A DNA stretch of 64,000 nt from Ehretia macrophylla. Its lineage: Eukaryota; Streptophyta; Magnoliopsida; Boraginales; Ehretiaceae. Positions 32,944-45,954 of this stretch are shown here, piece after piece. The translations under genes and the position numbers were made by a program. The notes below the pieces were generated by a model that saw only the letters and a list, made by a program, of their open reading frames with translations, was not told the DNA's origin and made no database searches. Numbering within the stretch: the stretch's first letter is position 1; the number at the start of each line of letters is the position of its first letter. The stretch lies in assembly GCA_037974665.1 (NCBI GenBank), contig CM075765.1:19295648-19359647 (forward strand), read 5' to 3'.

Positions 32944-35900
32944 TGTAACGCCCCGATCCCTCACAGGACCGGAGGCTCTAATAACCATGCTATTCTCAAC
33001 CCAATACCAAACCCGGTCACAAACTTTTAGGGAAAGACGGACAGAATTTCCTCTGTACCGCGGACATTTTTCAAACCTGTAAATGCTTAAAATAGCCACA
33101 ATATACTAAAACAAGCTTTTATAATTAAAATTCAAAGGTTCTAGGCCATCCAAGCCAGGAGACAAACAACAGCTCCAAATCACACATGCATGCACCCAAC
33201 TTAACTTTTCATTAAACCTTTTTAACATGCCATTCTATGATAACATTAGAGCAATTTTAGAAGTTGAAATCAACACCTCTAAACATACACACCCAAGCAT
33301 GCAAGAACTAAAAGGAGAATTAAAAGTTATTACAAGCCATAATATCTCAAAGCTAACATTACAACTAACAACTTTCAACTTGCAACTACAAGAATATACA
33401 CAGCCTTAAGGCCACAAAATAGATCATGCTATAGCAATACAAGTACACCATGTAACAACAAGAAGACAAATCCACCTTAGACAACAAACACATAACAACT
33501 AGGGCAAAGGCTCAGCCTGAACTTCTTCCTCTTCCACTAGCACCTCAATTAGCTGGGGATCACCCTCAGCACTTCCTGAAACATATATCGAGGTATGAGC
33601 AACCATTGTTGCCCAGTGAGGGATATAGTCTCCCGGGCCGTGCAATGCAACAGGTAATACAGTTAAACAACAATAACAATTAGGCAATTAAAGAAACAAT
33701 GATAGCTTAAATAACCACACATTTAAAAGGATATATTTCACATAACCCTTATACACCAATCTTCGTTGGTCTTCATTCACAATCCACGAACCACGATCAC
33801 GATCACGATAAGCCGGCATCCCAAACACCAAAGGGTACTCCGGATGTACCCAATCCTACGACCCAGCACCCCGTGGCAATCTCGGGACCAGGCGAGTGAG
33901 GGAATAGGGTCCGGAGCTAGAGCAACCAACCCTGGCAAGCCCGCTGCCGCCCAGAGAGGCCCATCGCATCCGCCCCGACGATAAGGTTGCGCAACCCTTG
34001 ACTCGATAGCACAGGAAGCAATAATAATAACAATATAACAAATTAAGCCGATATGCAAACAAAGAGGACAACAAAAGAGGTTGTCCTCGAGCACACACAT
34101 CAATCACGCCATACGATGAAATATGATACATTCATTAGTCTATAATTGTTAAACTAATCCAACTAAAACACTTAAATCACTTAGTATCGAATATTTAGCA
34201 TATAACAAGATGAGACACATAGAATGCACATAGAAATGATCCCTCACCTTTTAGGAAGCCAAACCTGGGCGAACTAAGCCAAGATTCCCTCAATATTCTC
34301 CGAAAGCATGAATTCCCTTCAATTATCGCTACCTAATACAATCAACTATATGCATAAGAAGTGATTTCTTATTCTCAACTAAAGCTAGTTCATAAAGCCA
34401 TTAATTTATCCAACTCTATTTGATTCCCTTTAATTCACGTAACTAATAATATATTTCATGGTTTAACAATCATTCTAATCAATATTTGAACAATACATAA
34501 ACTCAAGTGATCACATATGCAACATTCTTTAATTTTCAAGTATTAGACAAAGACAATAGCATAATAAATAACATATACATAGCCATTCATATAAGTAGAA
34601 ACACTATATAACATCTAACCAATAAGTTATATAAGCGTATCTTTACACATATAATGCAATTAATAAGCAATATAAACATGTTTACTCAATCTTTAACTAG
34701 TATCGATATAACTTAACTCACAAGTTCTGCGAATAGATGAACTTGTTACGTAAGTACATTTAAACATTTATTCAATCAATCAAGAATCAACTAACAACAA
34801 TTATTATCATGGTTCATTACTAGTTCCTTTAGTCCATTCTAAATTCATACTCAACCAAATCCATGTAAACCAAGCAACTTAATTCACGAGACTTCACTAC
34901 TATAATACGTACACTACACAAATGCATATAAACATTTAATTACTCAATTATAAATCAATTATCATGAGATTAACTATGCGAACACAAAGGGGTCAATATT
35001 ATACTTTTCACAAAACTTAACCGAAAGCTCACACATACCTTAGAATAGCATTTAGACTCGCTAGGAGCAACTACAAAGCAATACAAGTACTAAAGCAATT
35101 AATTCATTCATTTCCCCTTTGTTCAACTAGGCTATTTAGTTTCCTATCAGAATTCAATGATCAAGTTAAGCTAGCTAACCATCCTACCAATCTAAGGATA
35201 CCTAAATACCTCATTTAAAACCTCCAAATCATAACCTAGAACACAAGTACACGAAAATACCAAAAATGCCTCTTTTTGGGTTTACACTACAAGTACCAAT
35301 TTCGGAACCCAAACAAGCGAAACGAAAGCACTTCTAAGGTTTCAATACTTAATAAAGACTAGCCATAATCTCGAAACGTGCCCGGATTCAAGATAAACCC
35401 GAAACCCCTTATTAAAGTAGCCTATTTTGATCAAATTTCTCAAATTTTGAACATAGCAAGTGCAATTAACATTTTTCCCACGCTTATAGACCTAATTAGC
35501 AACTACTAGAAGCCTCGAATCGAATTAAATTGTAACTTTTTTTGGAAACCCTAGTTTAGCACTATTCATTATCTTCCCCAAGTGCCATTTTCATTTTAAA
35601 GCATTCAACAAGCATTTTAAACCATCAAACATATTCTATGAAGTCATTAGATCATATAAGAATCAACGGAACAAGAATTAAACCACTACAATATTAGATC
35701 ACAAAAATAATAATACAAACTTTAATTGAATTTAATACAAAAATAGAATGCACCCTCACCTCTTTTGAAGATCAAAGAATGGTCTTAAGGTCCTAAGGAT
35801 GAAGCACAACCAATTTGGGAAGCAATGGAAGCAAGAATGAAACAAAGAGTAATTTTTTTTTTGAGAAGTTACTATTCCCGTAACTCTTTTTTGGCCATTT

Positions 35901-36307
35901 TTTTGACCCCTTATTTTTTTGTTTCTTGGCTTTTAATATTCTCATAAGATGGTCAAAGGGTAGGTCAAGCAAATAGGGTATTTTAGTAAGGGTAAATGGG
36001 TCATTTGGGTGATTAAATTTCAGCAAAATAAAATGCCAAAAATCTGAAAAATCTGAAAAAAATCTCGCTGGTACTATTCATCAGACATTTCACGAATTTT
36101 TTCCCGTTGATCCCGATATGCAATGCACGCACAGTCAGGGGCTATAGTCCCCTAAAAATATGTAGTATTTTATAAAAATATAAAATGCATGAAAAGAAAT
36201 ATTTGAATTTATGGAAATATAAAAAAAATAAAATAATTAGCTAAATTACATCTAAGTTAACAATTTAATGAATGCAATTAGTGAAGTGCTGGGTTCGGGG
36301 TGTCACA
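32944..36307 (-). repeat. 3' LTR of the LARD-like element
   Basis: It is 3364 bp. On the minus strand it begins TGTGACACCCCGAACCC and ends GGGGCGTTACA. A short frame, 33687-33499 (minus), follows a splice-acceptor-like TTTCAG at 33576: the last part reads GSAEGDPQLIEVLVEEEEV and ends in TAG. The same frame is intact in the other LTR (38440-38252). All other frames in the LTR appear in matched pairs in both LTRs, or are broken in one, and look non-coding. Confidence 0.93.
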
Positions 36308-37696
36308 TCCTCCCCTCCTTACAAAAATTGCGTCCTCGCAATTTCTTGAGCTGAAATGACTTCCAAGAACTACAACAGTTTTCGTCGGACTTGAAGTCAA
36401 GAAGTGTAATGCCGAATGAAACTAAGAAGAGCGAACGTCACTGAAGGAAACCCGAGTGGGGTAGCTAAATAAAGGCTCCTATGAAAATACCCAATAGGAG
36501 TCCGGTAAGAATGTCACACGAGGAGGCCATTCACTAATGCTGAGAGAGCACCAAAAGAAATCCCATTAAGAAGAGTATGCAGCTAATATCCAAAATGCCC
36601 GGATAATATCAAGAAATTCTCAAGAAGGAAGTCCGGTGAATCCCAACTCTAACTGTCAAATAAAGGCTCAAGATTGCCAAATAAAGGCCTAATTAGATGT
36701 CCAGCTTGGGACTCCGAGAAAATACCACCAATAAAACTGATTAAGGATGCCAAATAAAGGCTCCGAATAAGTATACGAATCCAGAAGTTGGAATAAGAAT
36801 CTCTCTAATTATGAATTACCATATAAGAATCCCCAATATGCTCGTTATACCAGTAGTCCAGAGGAAATACCAAATAATCTCTAGGCAAGAATACCAGACG
36901 AAAATACTGAAGAAAATACCCAATAAGAATATCAAGGTGATACCATAGGTAAAACCCGAACAAGAAATCCAAGTGGGAGTGTGCGCAAAGAATACTGACC
37001 AATACTCATAAACATGAATTCTTTTGAATAAGAGTATCAAATAAGACCTCCATATATGACGCCAACTAGAAGATCTATCCGAGATTCCCAAATTGGAGTT
37101 CCAGCCAAGAAGTACCGTTTAAGAAGTGCCAAGAGAGTCCAAATTTAACCTCGGGGCATCAAATCTCTTCACTGATCCCAATAGCCGGTTGAACCATTAT
37201 TCTCTCACCAGTCAGCATCAATGGCCATCTCTTTCAGGGGAGAATGCTTACTTACCGATTTAAGGGGACAATGCATGAATGCCAAGATATCACCTAATGT
37301 AATTGATGTAATGTTCATATATCAGGAGATTATGACATATATCACACAAGCTATTATATAACCATAAGTTTTATAACACAAAGTTAATCAACAAGATAGT
37401 TCAAATATGAGTCACATGCAATGAATACAATTCACAACACAACTATGCCGAGACACTCAAGTATACACGTTACAATCAATATTTCGAACAAGTAGTGATT
37501 CATAAGATCAATTCGATTCATGATTAGCTATATCACTACACTTGACAAGTATTTAACACACAGTACACATCACTATCATATAGATCACATATTAAGTTCA
37601 GGATACAAGATTGCACAAAAGACACTCACATTCTCAAAGTACACTACAGTCCGAGGACCTTATCCCGGCTGAGAGCATCTAAGCTCTGATACCACC
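36308..37696 (-). other. Internal domain of the LARD-like element (non-coding)
   Basis: It is 1389 bp between polypurine tract and primer site. It contains irregular repeats of CCAAATAAAGGCTC-like and AGAATACC/AGTCC words on the plus strand, especially 36460-36780. No gag, protease, RT or integrase motif is visible on either strand, and frames of 65-91 codons at 36805-37091 are on overlapping frames without homology. Confidence 0.85.
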
Positions 37697-40600
37697 TGTA
37701 ACGCCCCGATCCCTCACGGGACCGGAGGCTCTAATAACCATGCTATTCTCAACCCAATACCAAACCCGGTCACAAAATTTTAGGGAAAAACGGACAGAGT
37801 TTCCTCTGTACCGCGGACATTTTTCAAACCTGTAAATGCTTAAAATAGCCACAATATACTAAAACAAGCTTTTATAATTAAAATTCAAAGGTTCTAGGCC
37901 ATCCAAGCCAGGAGACAAACAACAGCTCCAAATCACACATGCATGCACCCAACTTAACTTTTCATTAAACCTTTTTAACATGCCATTCTATGATAACATT
38001 AGAGCAATTTTAGAAGTTGAAATCAACACCTCTAAACATACACACCCAAGCATGCAAGAACTAAAAGGAGAATTAAAAGTTATTACAAGCCATAATATCT
38101 CAAAGCTAACATTACAACTAACAACTTTCAACTTGCAACAACAAGACTATACCCAGCCCTAACGCCACAAAATAGATCATGCTATCGCAATAAAAGTAGA
38201 CCATGTAACAACAAGAAGACAAATCCACCTTAGACAACAAACACATAACAACTAGGGCAAAGGCTCAGCCTGAACTTCTTCCTCTTCCACTAGCACCTCA
38301 ATTAGCTGGGGATCACCCTCAGCACTTCCTGAAACATATATCGAGGTATGAGCAACCATTGTTGCCCAGTGAGGGATATAGTCTCCCGGGCCGTGCAATG
38401 CAACAGGTAATACAGTTAAACAACAATAACAATTAGGCAATTAAAGAAACAATGATAGCTTAAATAACCACACATTTAAAAGGATACATTTCACATAACC
38501 CCTATACACCAATCTTCGCTGGTCTTCATTCACAATCCATGAACCACGATCACGATCACGATAAGCCGGCATCCCAAACACCAAAGGGTACTCCGGATGT
38601 ACCCAATCCTACGACCCAACACCCCCTGGCAATCTCCGGACCAGGCGAGTGAGGGAATAGGGTACGGAGCTAGAGCAACCAACCCTGGCAAGCCCGCTGC
38701 CGCCCAGAGAGGCCCATCGCATCCGCCCCGACGATAAGGTTGCGCAACCCTTGACTCGATAGCACAGGAAGCAATAATAATAACAATATAACAAAATAAG
38801 CCGATATGCAAACAAAGAGGACAACAAAAGAGGTTGTCCTCGAGCACACACATCAATCACGCCATACGATGAAATATGATACATTCATTAGTCTATAATT
38901 GTTAAACTAATCCAACTAAAACACTTAAATCACTTAGTATCGAATATTTAGCATATAACAAGAAGAAACACATAAGATGCACATAGAAATGATCCCTCAC
39001 CTTTTAGGAAGCCAAACCTGGGCGAATTAAGCCAAGATTCCCTCAATATTCTCCGAAAGCATCAATTCCCTTCAATTATCACTACCTAATACAATCAACT
39101 ATATGCATAAGAAGTGATTTCTTATTCTCAACTAAAGCTAGTTCATAAAGCCATTAATTTATCCAACTCTATTTGATTCCCTTTAATTCACGTAACTAAT
39201 AATATATTTCATGGTTTAACAATCATTCTAATCAATATTTGAACAATACATAAACTCAAGTGATCACATATGCAACATTCTTTAATTTTCAAGTATTAGA
39301 CAAAGACAATAGCATAATAAATAACATATACATAGCCATTCATATAAGTAGAAACACTATATAACATCTAACCAATAAGTTATATAAGCGTATATTTACA
39401 CATATAATGCAATTAATAAGCAATATAAACATGTTTACTCAATCTTTAACTAGTATCGATATAACTTAACTCACAACTTCTCCGAATAGATGAACTTGTT
39501 ACGTAAGTACATTTAAACATTTATCCAATCAATCAAGAATCAACTAACAACAATTATTACCATGGTTCATTACTAGTTCCTTTAGTCCATTCTAAATTCA
39601 TACTCAACCAAATCCATGTAAACCAAGCAACTTAATTCACGAGACTTCACTACTATAATACGTACACTACACAAATGCATATAAACATTTAATTACTCAA
39701 TTATAAATCAATTATCATGAGATTAACTATGCGAACACAAAGGGGTCAATATTATACTTTTCACAAAACTTAACCGAAAGCTCACACATACCTTAGAATA
39801 GCATTTAGACTCGCTAGGAGCAACTACAAAGCAATACAAGTACTAAAGCAATTAATTCATTCATTTCCCCTTTGTTCAACTAGGCTATTTAGTTTCCTAT
39901 CGGAATTCAATGATCAAGTTAAGCTAGCTAACCATCCTACCAATCTAAGGATACCTAAATACCTCATTTAAAACCTCCAAATCATAACCTAGAACACAAG
40001 TACACGAAAATACCAAAAATGCCTCTTTTTGGGTTTACACTACAAGTACCAATTTCGGAACCCAAACAAGCGAAACGAAAGCACTTCTAAGGTTTCAATA
40101 CTTAATAAAGACTAGCCATAATCTCGAAACGTGCCCGGATTCAAGATAAACCCGAAACCCCTTATTAAAGTAGCCTATTTTGATCAAATTTCTCAAATTT
40201 TGAACATAGCAAGTGCAATTAACATTTTTCCCACGCTTATAGACCTAATTAGCAACTACTAGAAGCCTCGAATCGAATTAAATTGTAACTTTTTTTGGAA
40301 ACCCTAGTTTAGCACTATTCATTATCTTCCCCAAGTGCCATTTTCATTTTAAAGCATTCAACAAGCATTTTAAACCATCAAACATATTCTATGAAGTCAT
40401 TAGATCATATAAGAATCAACGGAACAAGAATTAAACCACTACAATATTAGATCACAAAAATAATAATACAAACTTTAATTGAATTTAATACAAAAATAGA
40501 ATGCACCCTCACCTCTTTTGAAGATCAAAGAATGGTCTTAAGGTCCTAAGGATGAAGCACAACCAATTTGGGAAGCAATGGAAGCAAGAATGAAACAAAG

Positions 40601-41061
40601 AGTAATTTTTTTTTTGAGAAGTTACTATTCCCGTAACTCTTTTTTGGCCATTTTTTTGACCCCTTATTTTTTTGTTTCTTGGCTTTTAATATTCTCATAA
40701 GATGGTCAAAGGGTAGGTCAAGCAAATAGGGTATTTTAGTAAGGGTAAATGGGTCATTTGGGTGATTAAATTTCAGCAAAATAAAATGCCAAAAATCTGA
40801 AAAATCTGAAAAAAATCTCGCTGGTACTATTCATCAGACATTTCACGAATTTTTTTCCCGTTAATCCCGATATGCAATGCACGCACAGTCAGGGGCTATA
40901 GTCCCCTAAAAATATGTAGTATTTTATAAAAATATAAAATGCATGAAAAGAAATATTTGAATTTATGGAAATATAAAAAAAATAAAATAATTAGCTAAAT
41001 TACATCTAAGTTAACAATTTAATGAATGCAATTAGTGAAGTGCTGGGTTCGGGGTGTCACA
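37697..41061 (-). repeat. 5' LTR of the LARD-like element
   Basis: It is 3365 bp, one base longer than its partner, with the same ends and the same short frame at 38440-38252. By the primer-site position it is the 5' LTR in minus orientation and should carry the promoter. I could not place a TATA box with confidence. Confidence 0.93.
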
Positions 41062-41066
41062 CAAGT

Positions 41067-42104
41067 GCTTCTAAACACTAAGTTAGGGTTTTGAGTTTAG
41101 GAAAGAGAAAGAGACTGAGAGAAAAGAGATAGAAAGAGAGAGTGATAGAAAAATCTTGTGTTTTTGTCAGAAATGATGTCAGATTCCACTAAGGGCAATA
41201 TCGTCATAGAATAAATTGTATAATATTATTAACATATAGTACAATCCTTTTTATGCATAACAACCAACAAATATGCTACTTGGACGATTTTGTCCCTGGA
41301 CATCATGGTCATTAAGAGAGAAAAAGTGTAATATTGTTAGCACATGATACAATACATTTAATGTTATGATGATCGAAACTTTTACTATATTTGATAATTT
41401 TAACCCTTTAAATCCTTTTAGTATGTAGTAAAGATTTGATCATTTACATCTTTCTGTCATTCGCTATACTCGGGGTCAAAAACTAAATATAATAAAGCAC
41501 ACGTCTTTACATGTAGCACCGTATACGATAGTCATTGGAATACTGCCCTTCCGAAGAAATTTCCGTCGTTCGTACATGTAATAGTTTGTCTTCTTCTAAG
41601 TTTCAGTCTGTAAAAGCCAGACATTTGGCTTAAGTGCAGGGTGGGTGCCTGATGTCCGGCTTGTCGGACTGAAGAGCAAACTTATATTCATATATATATT
41701 AAGTACGTATATGAAATTACAAATTCGCCTAATGTTCATTTTATTATCCCATAATTCGGTTACTAATGCGGTTGATTCCATTGTGAGAAAAAAATAATTA
41801 TTATTTAAAAAAAATTAAGAAACTATAACCAAGGAAAGAAAAGGTTTCTAATATTTTTCTCTTCTACGTGATCAAAATGAGACCTGCACCTCTACTTTGG
41901 AGGGCATCTTCAATGTCTAAGACGATGCTAGACCAGGTTTCATGTAGCCAAGAATTTAGATAATTGTGATCGTAGTTCTCAAATCATAAATTGTATAGGA
42001 AATCGAAATATCATTTTTTTTAATAGTGAATTATATTGAATTGTGAATTAGAACAATTCGTTCACATTTTAAAAATAAATTTAAAATAATATATTTCTTT
42101 AAAA
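41067..42104. other. AT-rich DNA after the LTR element, no gene
   Basis: The first about 30 bases are the end of the split MITE. An AG-rich stretch (41095-41150, GAGAAAGAGACTGAGAG) follows. No coding homology or further bounded repeat was seen. Confidence 0.45.
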
Positions 42105-42477
42105 GGAAATTTGCACAAATGATCTTTATTATTTTCGTAAAATTTTAAATTTGTCCCTATTGTTCAAAATTAGCCAATTTAGTTCCTATTATTTCTTAAA
42201 AAAATTTAATTCTTCTCTATTGTTCAAAATTAGCCAATTCAGTCCTTATTATTTTCCAAAATATTTTTGTTTAGTATCTGTCTAAATTGGCTAAATTGAA
42301 ATTCTTTTTGGGGAACAATATTTTGGGAAACAATATGGACTAAATGGCTAATTTTAAATAATATGGACAAATTTAATTTTTTTTGAGAAATAATAGGTAG
42401 TCAATTGATTAATTCTTAACAATAAGAACGAATTTAAAATTTTAGGAAAACGATATGTACTATTTGTGCAATTTTCC
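42105..42477. mobile_element. Foldback MITE (Mutator-like, old)
   Basis: The left arm starts GGAAATTTGCACAAATGATC and the right arm (minus) GGAAAATTGCACAAATAGTA. The arms pair over most of the 373 bp. The flanks TCTTTAAAA and TCCCTTAAA share 6 of 9 bases, suggesting a decayed target duplication. It is similar in style to the element at 45462-45945. Confidence 0.65.
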
Positions 42478-42599
42478 CTTCCCTTAAACTTTGAAAATAA
42501 ATTGACAAAAAGTCATCAAAACAACATTGTCACACAAAAAAAAAAAAACAAACAAACTATCAATGACAACAACCACTCCTCTTCATCACTTATCTTCAC

Positions 42600-43545
42600 T
42601 TGTTAAAATACTCATTACTCCTTGTATTTTATAGAAATTTGTATAAAACTTTGTATCTTGAAAAGCAACGCAAAACCCCCTGTGATATTTGAATGTTGCA
42701 CATTTTCCCATATTTTAACTTCCCTTAATCTCCGTTTACTTAACGTAGCAAAAGACAAAAATAATCTTATTTAAACATAAATAATAATCCTAATTTTACA
42801 ACTTTCACTATTTCTAATTTTTTTTTTTACATTCCTTAATTTAGAGAAAGAGAGATTGAGAAAATCTTTGAAATAGAAAGTACATAAACTACATAAAACA
42901 CAAATTTCACCTTGATTATTGTCTTTATTGTGCTTGTATATTACATCATCCAACAAAAAAAAAAACTTATTTTCAAGTTTAGGTATGGTATTTCTTGATT
43001 ATTGTGTTTTTTGGATTATTTTTGCACAATTTTTTTGTGAAAAAAATTACAACCTTCAATGATCTTATTGTCGAGTTTGTTTGCATATATGGGTTTTGTA
43101 AAAGTTGTTTGAATATGTTAGTATACATTTTTTTTTCGCATATGGGCTTGTTTGTTTTTGGTTTTTTTTGCATATACGTTTTATGTGATTCTAGCTCTAT
43201 GAAATTGTGTTGACGGGGGCAACTTGTACCATTTTTTAAATAAGAGGGGTAATATGCACATTTTTTATATCAGAGAGGCTAATTTGCTCACTTTAATATG
43301 ATGGTTATATGATGTAAAAATAGTACTCTAGTATTTCAAATGTATTTAAGGCATATTAGGAAATAAAATTGCATTACGCACGCATGGGTTACACTTTTGG
43401 TTAAATTTATCAACAAAATGGGCGGTAAGGAGTGTTTTGCAACCCTCAAAATATCACAAGGTTTTACGCAACTTTTTTAAACACATAATTTTATGTACAA
43501 CTTCAGTAAAATACAAGAGAGTGTTGTGTATTTACTCTTTTATTA
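42600..43545. mobile_element. Inverted-repeat element, ~0.95 kb (Mutator-like, old)
   Basis: The left arm 42600-42740 (CTCCTTGTATTTTATAGAAA, CCCCCTGTGATATTTGAATG) is an inverted partner of 43420-43545 (minus: CTCTTGTATTTTACTGAAGT, CCTTGTGATATTTTGAGGG). The centre includes poly-T-rich DNA with overlapping frames and no domain. The target duplication is unclear. Confidence 0.6.
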
Positions 43546-44189
43546 TGACTTAAAGATTCTTTTAGACAAAAAAGAAAAAAAAATGTGACCTGATCAAGAT
43601 GTAGTATACAAGTAAATAGTACTAAATCGTTGAATCGTACATCGAATAGTAAGATTCACTATGATTCAGTATGATTCAAATGTGATTCAGTAATCGATTA
43701 ATTGACATGTTAATTAACTGTATTATAAAATACGGAAAAAAATTATTAAGTTATCAAATTATCTATCCAGCTGAATTCATATCATTTTGTTCAAACGAAC
43801 CAAATAATAAGATACGAATCGTGATAACTATGATTGTGATATATTTTCTCGTATTCTCGTTGCTTCCATGTATTTGGCTATATTACAAGAGGTCTACCGT
43901 GTTTCGCTTTATGACTAAGTTTGACAAACCATTTCTAAGTAGATGACAAGTCAAATATGCATATGCTTCTATACAATTCACGTTGTTGCTGCAATCTCTT
44001 GAACTCAATTTAGTTTGATTCTAGATTTGAAATTTCATCGACAAATTTGATGTACATGCGTACAACATCTAACTATGCATGTCACAAAAAAAAAAAAAAA
44101 AAAAAAACAAGAAACGAAATGTGACAACAGTGCTCTACGGGTACGCATCCACTCGCAAATTATCAAAACTGAGTTGTTTGGGCCATCCA
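43546..44189. other. AT-rich DNA with a poly(A) tract, no gene
   Basis: A run of about 21 A at 44087-44107 could be a retroposon tail, but no body was identified. Nothing else was recognised. Confidence 0.4.
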
Positions 44190-44965
44190 TTTGAAAATAT
44201 TAAAATTATCTAAATACAAAGCTCAAAAACTAATTTCGTCTGTACTTGTCGGGACGTGTTGAATATAATAAATAATATACCTATTTGAAAACATTAAAAT
44301 TGTCGAAGTACAAAACTCAAAAACTAATTTCGTCTGCACTTGCGGGGGCGTGTTGAATATAATAAATAATATACCAATTTGAAAATATTAAAATTGTTCA
44401 AGTACAAGGCTAAAAAATTAACTCCACTTGTACTTGTAGGGACATGTTAAATATAATAAATAATATAATAAACACCTTTAACTCTGTTTGCACTTGCGAG
44501 AGCGTGTTGAATATAATAAATAATATAATAAATCGCTCTCTACCAGTTTAAACTCTTAGATGAGGCAGTCACTTAACGTGGTATCAAAGCCTAATTGTTC
44601 AAGTATAAGACTCAAAAACTAACTTCGCCTGCACTTGTGGGGGCGTGTTGAATATAATAAATAATATAATAAACCCCTCTAACTCTGCCTGCACTTGCGG
44701 AGCAGTATTGAATATAATAAATAATATAATAAACTCATCTCTACTAGTTTAAGCTTTTAGATGAGGTGGCCACTTAACGTAGTATCAGAGCCTAAGTATC
44801 AAAAGGTCATAGGTTCAAAATTTTGCGCCACCCATTTAAAACATTAAAATTGTCCAAGTTCAAAGCTAAAAAATTAATAATAAATAATATAATAAATCCT
44901 TCTAACTCTGTCTGCACTTGCGGGAAGTTTAAGTTTTTAGATGAGGTGATAACTTAACAATATCA
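44190..44965. repeat. Complex tandem array built on GTGTTGAATATAATAAATAA
   Basis: The word (C/A)GTGTTGAATATAATAAATAA or a close variant recurs at least six times (about 44256, 44350, 44443, 44505, 44645, 44706), each preceded by a variant of TGCACTTG(C/T)GGGGGCG and often by CAAAAACTAA(T/C)TTCG. Two longer units also contain GTTTAA(A/G)CT(C/T)TTAGATGAGG and TGGTATCAAAGCC or TAGTATCAGAGCC, which look like a tRNA-Met primer site. It is probably a degraded array of tiny LTR-type (TRIM-like) repeats. Confidence 0.75.
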
Positions 44966-45452
44966 TTCTAATATTATATTAGAGGGATTCAATGACGATA
45001 ATATGTCCATTTAGAGATGTTATGATGATAATATGTTTATGTAGTTATGAGAAAATAATTTCAATTTTATCATCCTTAAATTTTTCTCATAATATTATAT
45101 AATATGAGAAGATCAAAATCTATTGCGGATAGTAGAAAATGAGTGTGAGAAGAATTATAATGTAGTAAAATATTTTGTAAGTTTTAGTTTTCAAACACCT
45201 TATAATATCCGGATTATACTAAATTTTATTAATCTTCGCCTGAATACAGTACCCCTTGCTGAACTATATAAATCTGTGTATATTCTTTCTTCTTATTTGT
45301 TCTTCGGTTAGATTTTCTTTATTCTGGGCCGTTTTTCATGATTGTTCTAGCAAGAAGACACATGGGAGGTTATCACGAGATGAACTTTCTTGAACATAGG
45401 GCTGCAATGGGCAATGACCATTTTGCAACTTTTGCTCAAAAAGAAGATATCG
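44966..45452. other. AT-rich intergenic DNA, nothing assigned
   Basis: No gene or bounded repeat was recognised. Confidence 0.4.
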
Positions 45453-45461
45453 TCTTCAAAA

Positions 45462-45945
45462 GGGTAAATTTCACAAATAGTCCCTATTGTTATTTAATTA
45501 TTTAAATTTAGTCTCTATCGTTTTATTTGTTTCAATTTAGTTCTTATTATTTACAAAAAAATCTCAATTTCTTCTCTATTGTTTAAAATTTCTCAATTTC
45601 GTCCTTATTATTCTCAAAAAGTTTCAATTTTGTCTTTATTGCTTTTAAAAAGTTTCAATTTCATCCTTATTATTTTCTTAAAGTTTTAAATTCGTCCCTA
45701 TTATTTAAGGACTAAATTGAAATTTTATGAGAAACAATAGGAACGAATTTAAATTTTTTTAAAAATAATAAGGACGAAACTGAAATTTTTGGCAAACATT
45801 AAGAATGAAATTGAAAAACTTTAAATAATAGGGATAAAATTAAAATTTTTAAAGAAATAATAAAGACTAAATTGAAATATTTTAAATAATAGAGATCAAA
45901 TTAATTTTTTTTATAAATAATAAAAATTAAATATGAAAATTTTCC
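45462..45945. mobile_element. Foldback Mutator-like MITE with 9-bp target duplication
   Basis: The 484-bp element is almost wholly palindromic. Its arms contain repeated AATTT(C/A)(G/A)TCC(C/T)TATTATT words in one orientation on the left and the complement on the right. The ends are GGGTAAATTTCAC and, on the minus strand, GGAAAATTTTCAT. The 9 bases TCTTCAAAA flank it at 45453-45461 and 45946-45954. It is non-coding. Confidence 0.85.
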
Positions 45946-45954
45946 TCTTCAAAA

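Larger units (their letters stand above)
32944..41061 (-). mobile_element. Complete non-coding LTR retroelement with 3.36-kb LTRs (LARD-like)
   Basis: Two near-identical direct repeats, 32944-36307 and 37697-41061, flank a 1389-bp interior. Each LTR has TG...CA ends (TGTAACGCCCCGATCC and GGGGTGTCACA on the plus strand). The insertion duplicated CAAGT (32939-32943 and 41062-41066). The orientation is minus: the reverse complement of 37683-37694 is TGGTATCAGAGC, the tRNA-Met primer site, two bases from the right-hand LTR, and a polypurine tract (AAGGAGGGGAGGA, 36320-36308) abuts the left-hand LTR. No gag or pol exists, so it must be mobilised in trans. It inserted into a MITE. The LTRs differ only at scattered bases (four in the first ~117), so the insertion is fairly recent. 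Confidence 0.95.

Noticed and set aside
33766..34131. Overlapping frames in the LARD-like LTR (also 38530-38884)
   Set aside because: They appear in parallel in both LTRs, overlap on both strands and show no retroelement domain.
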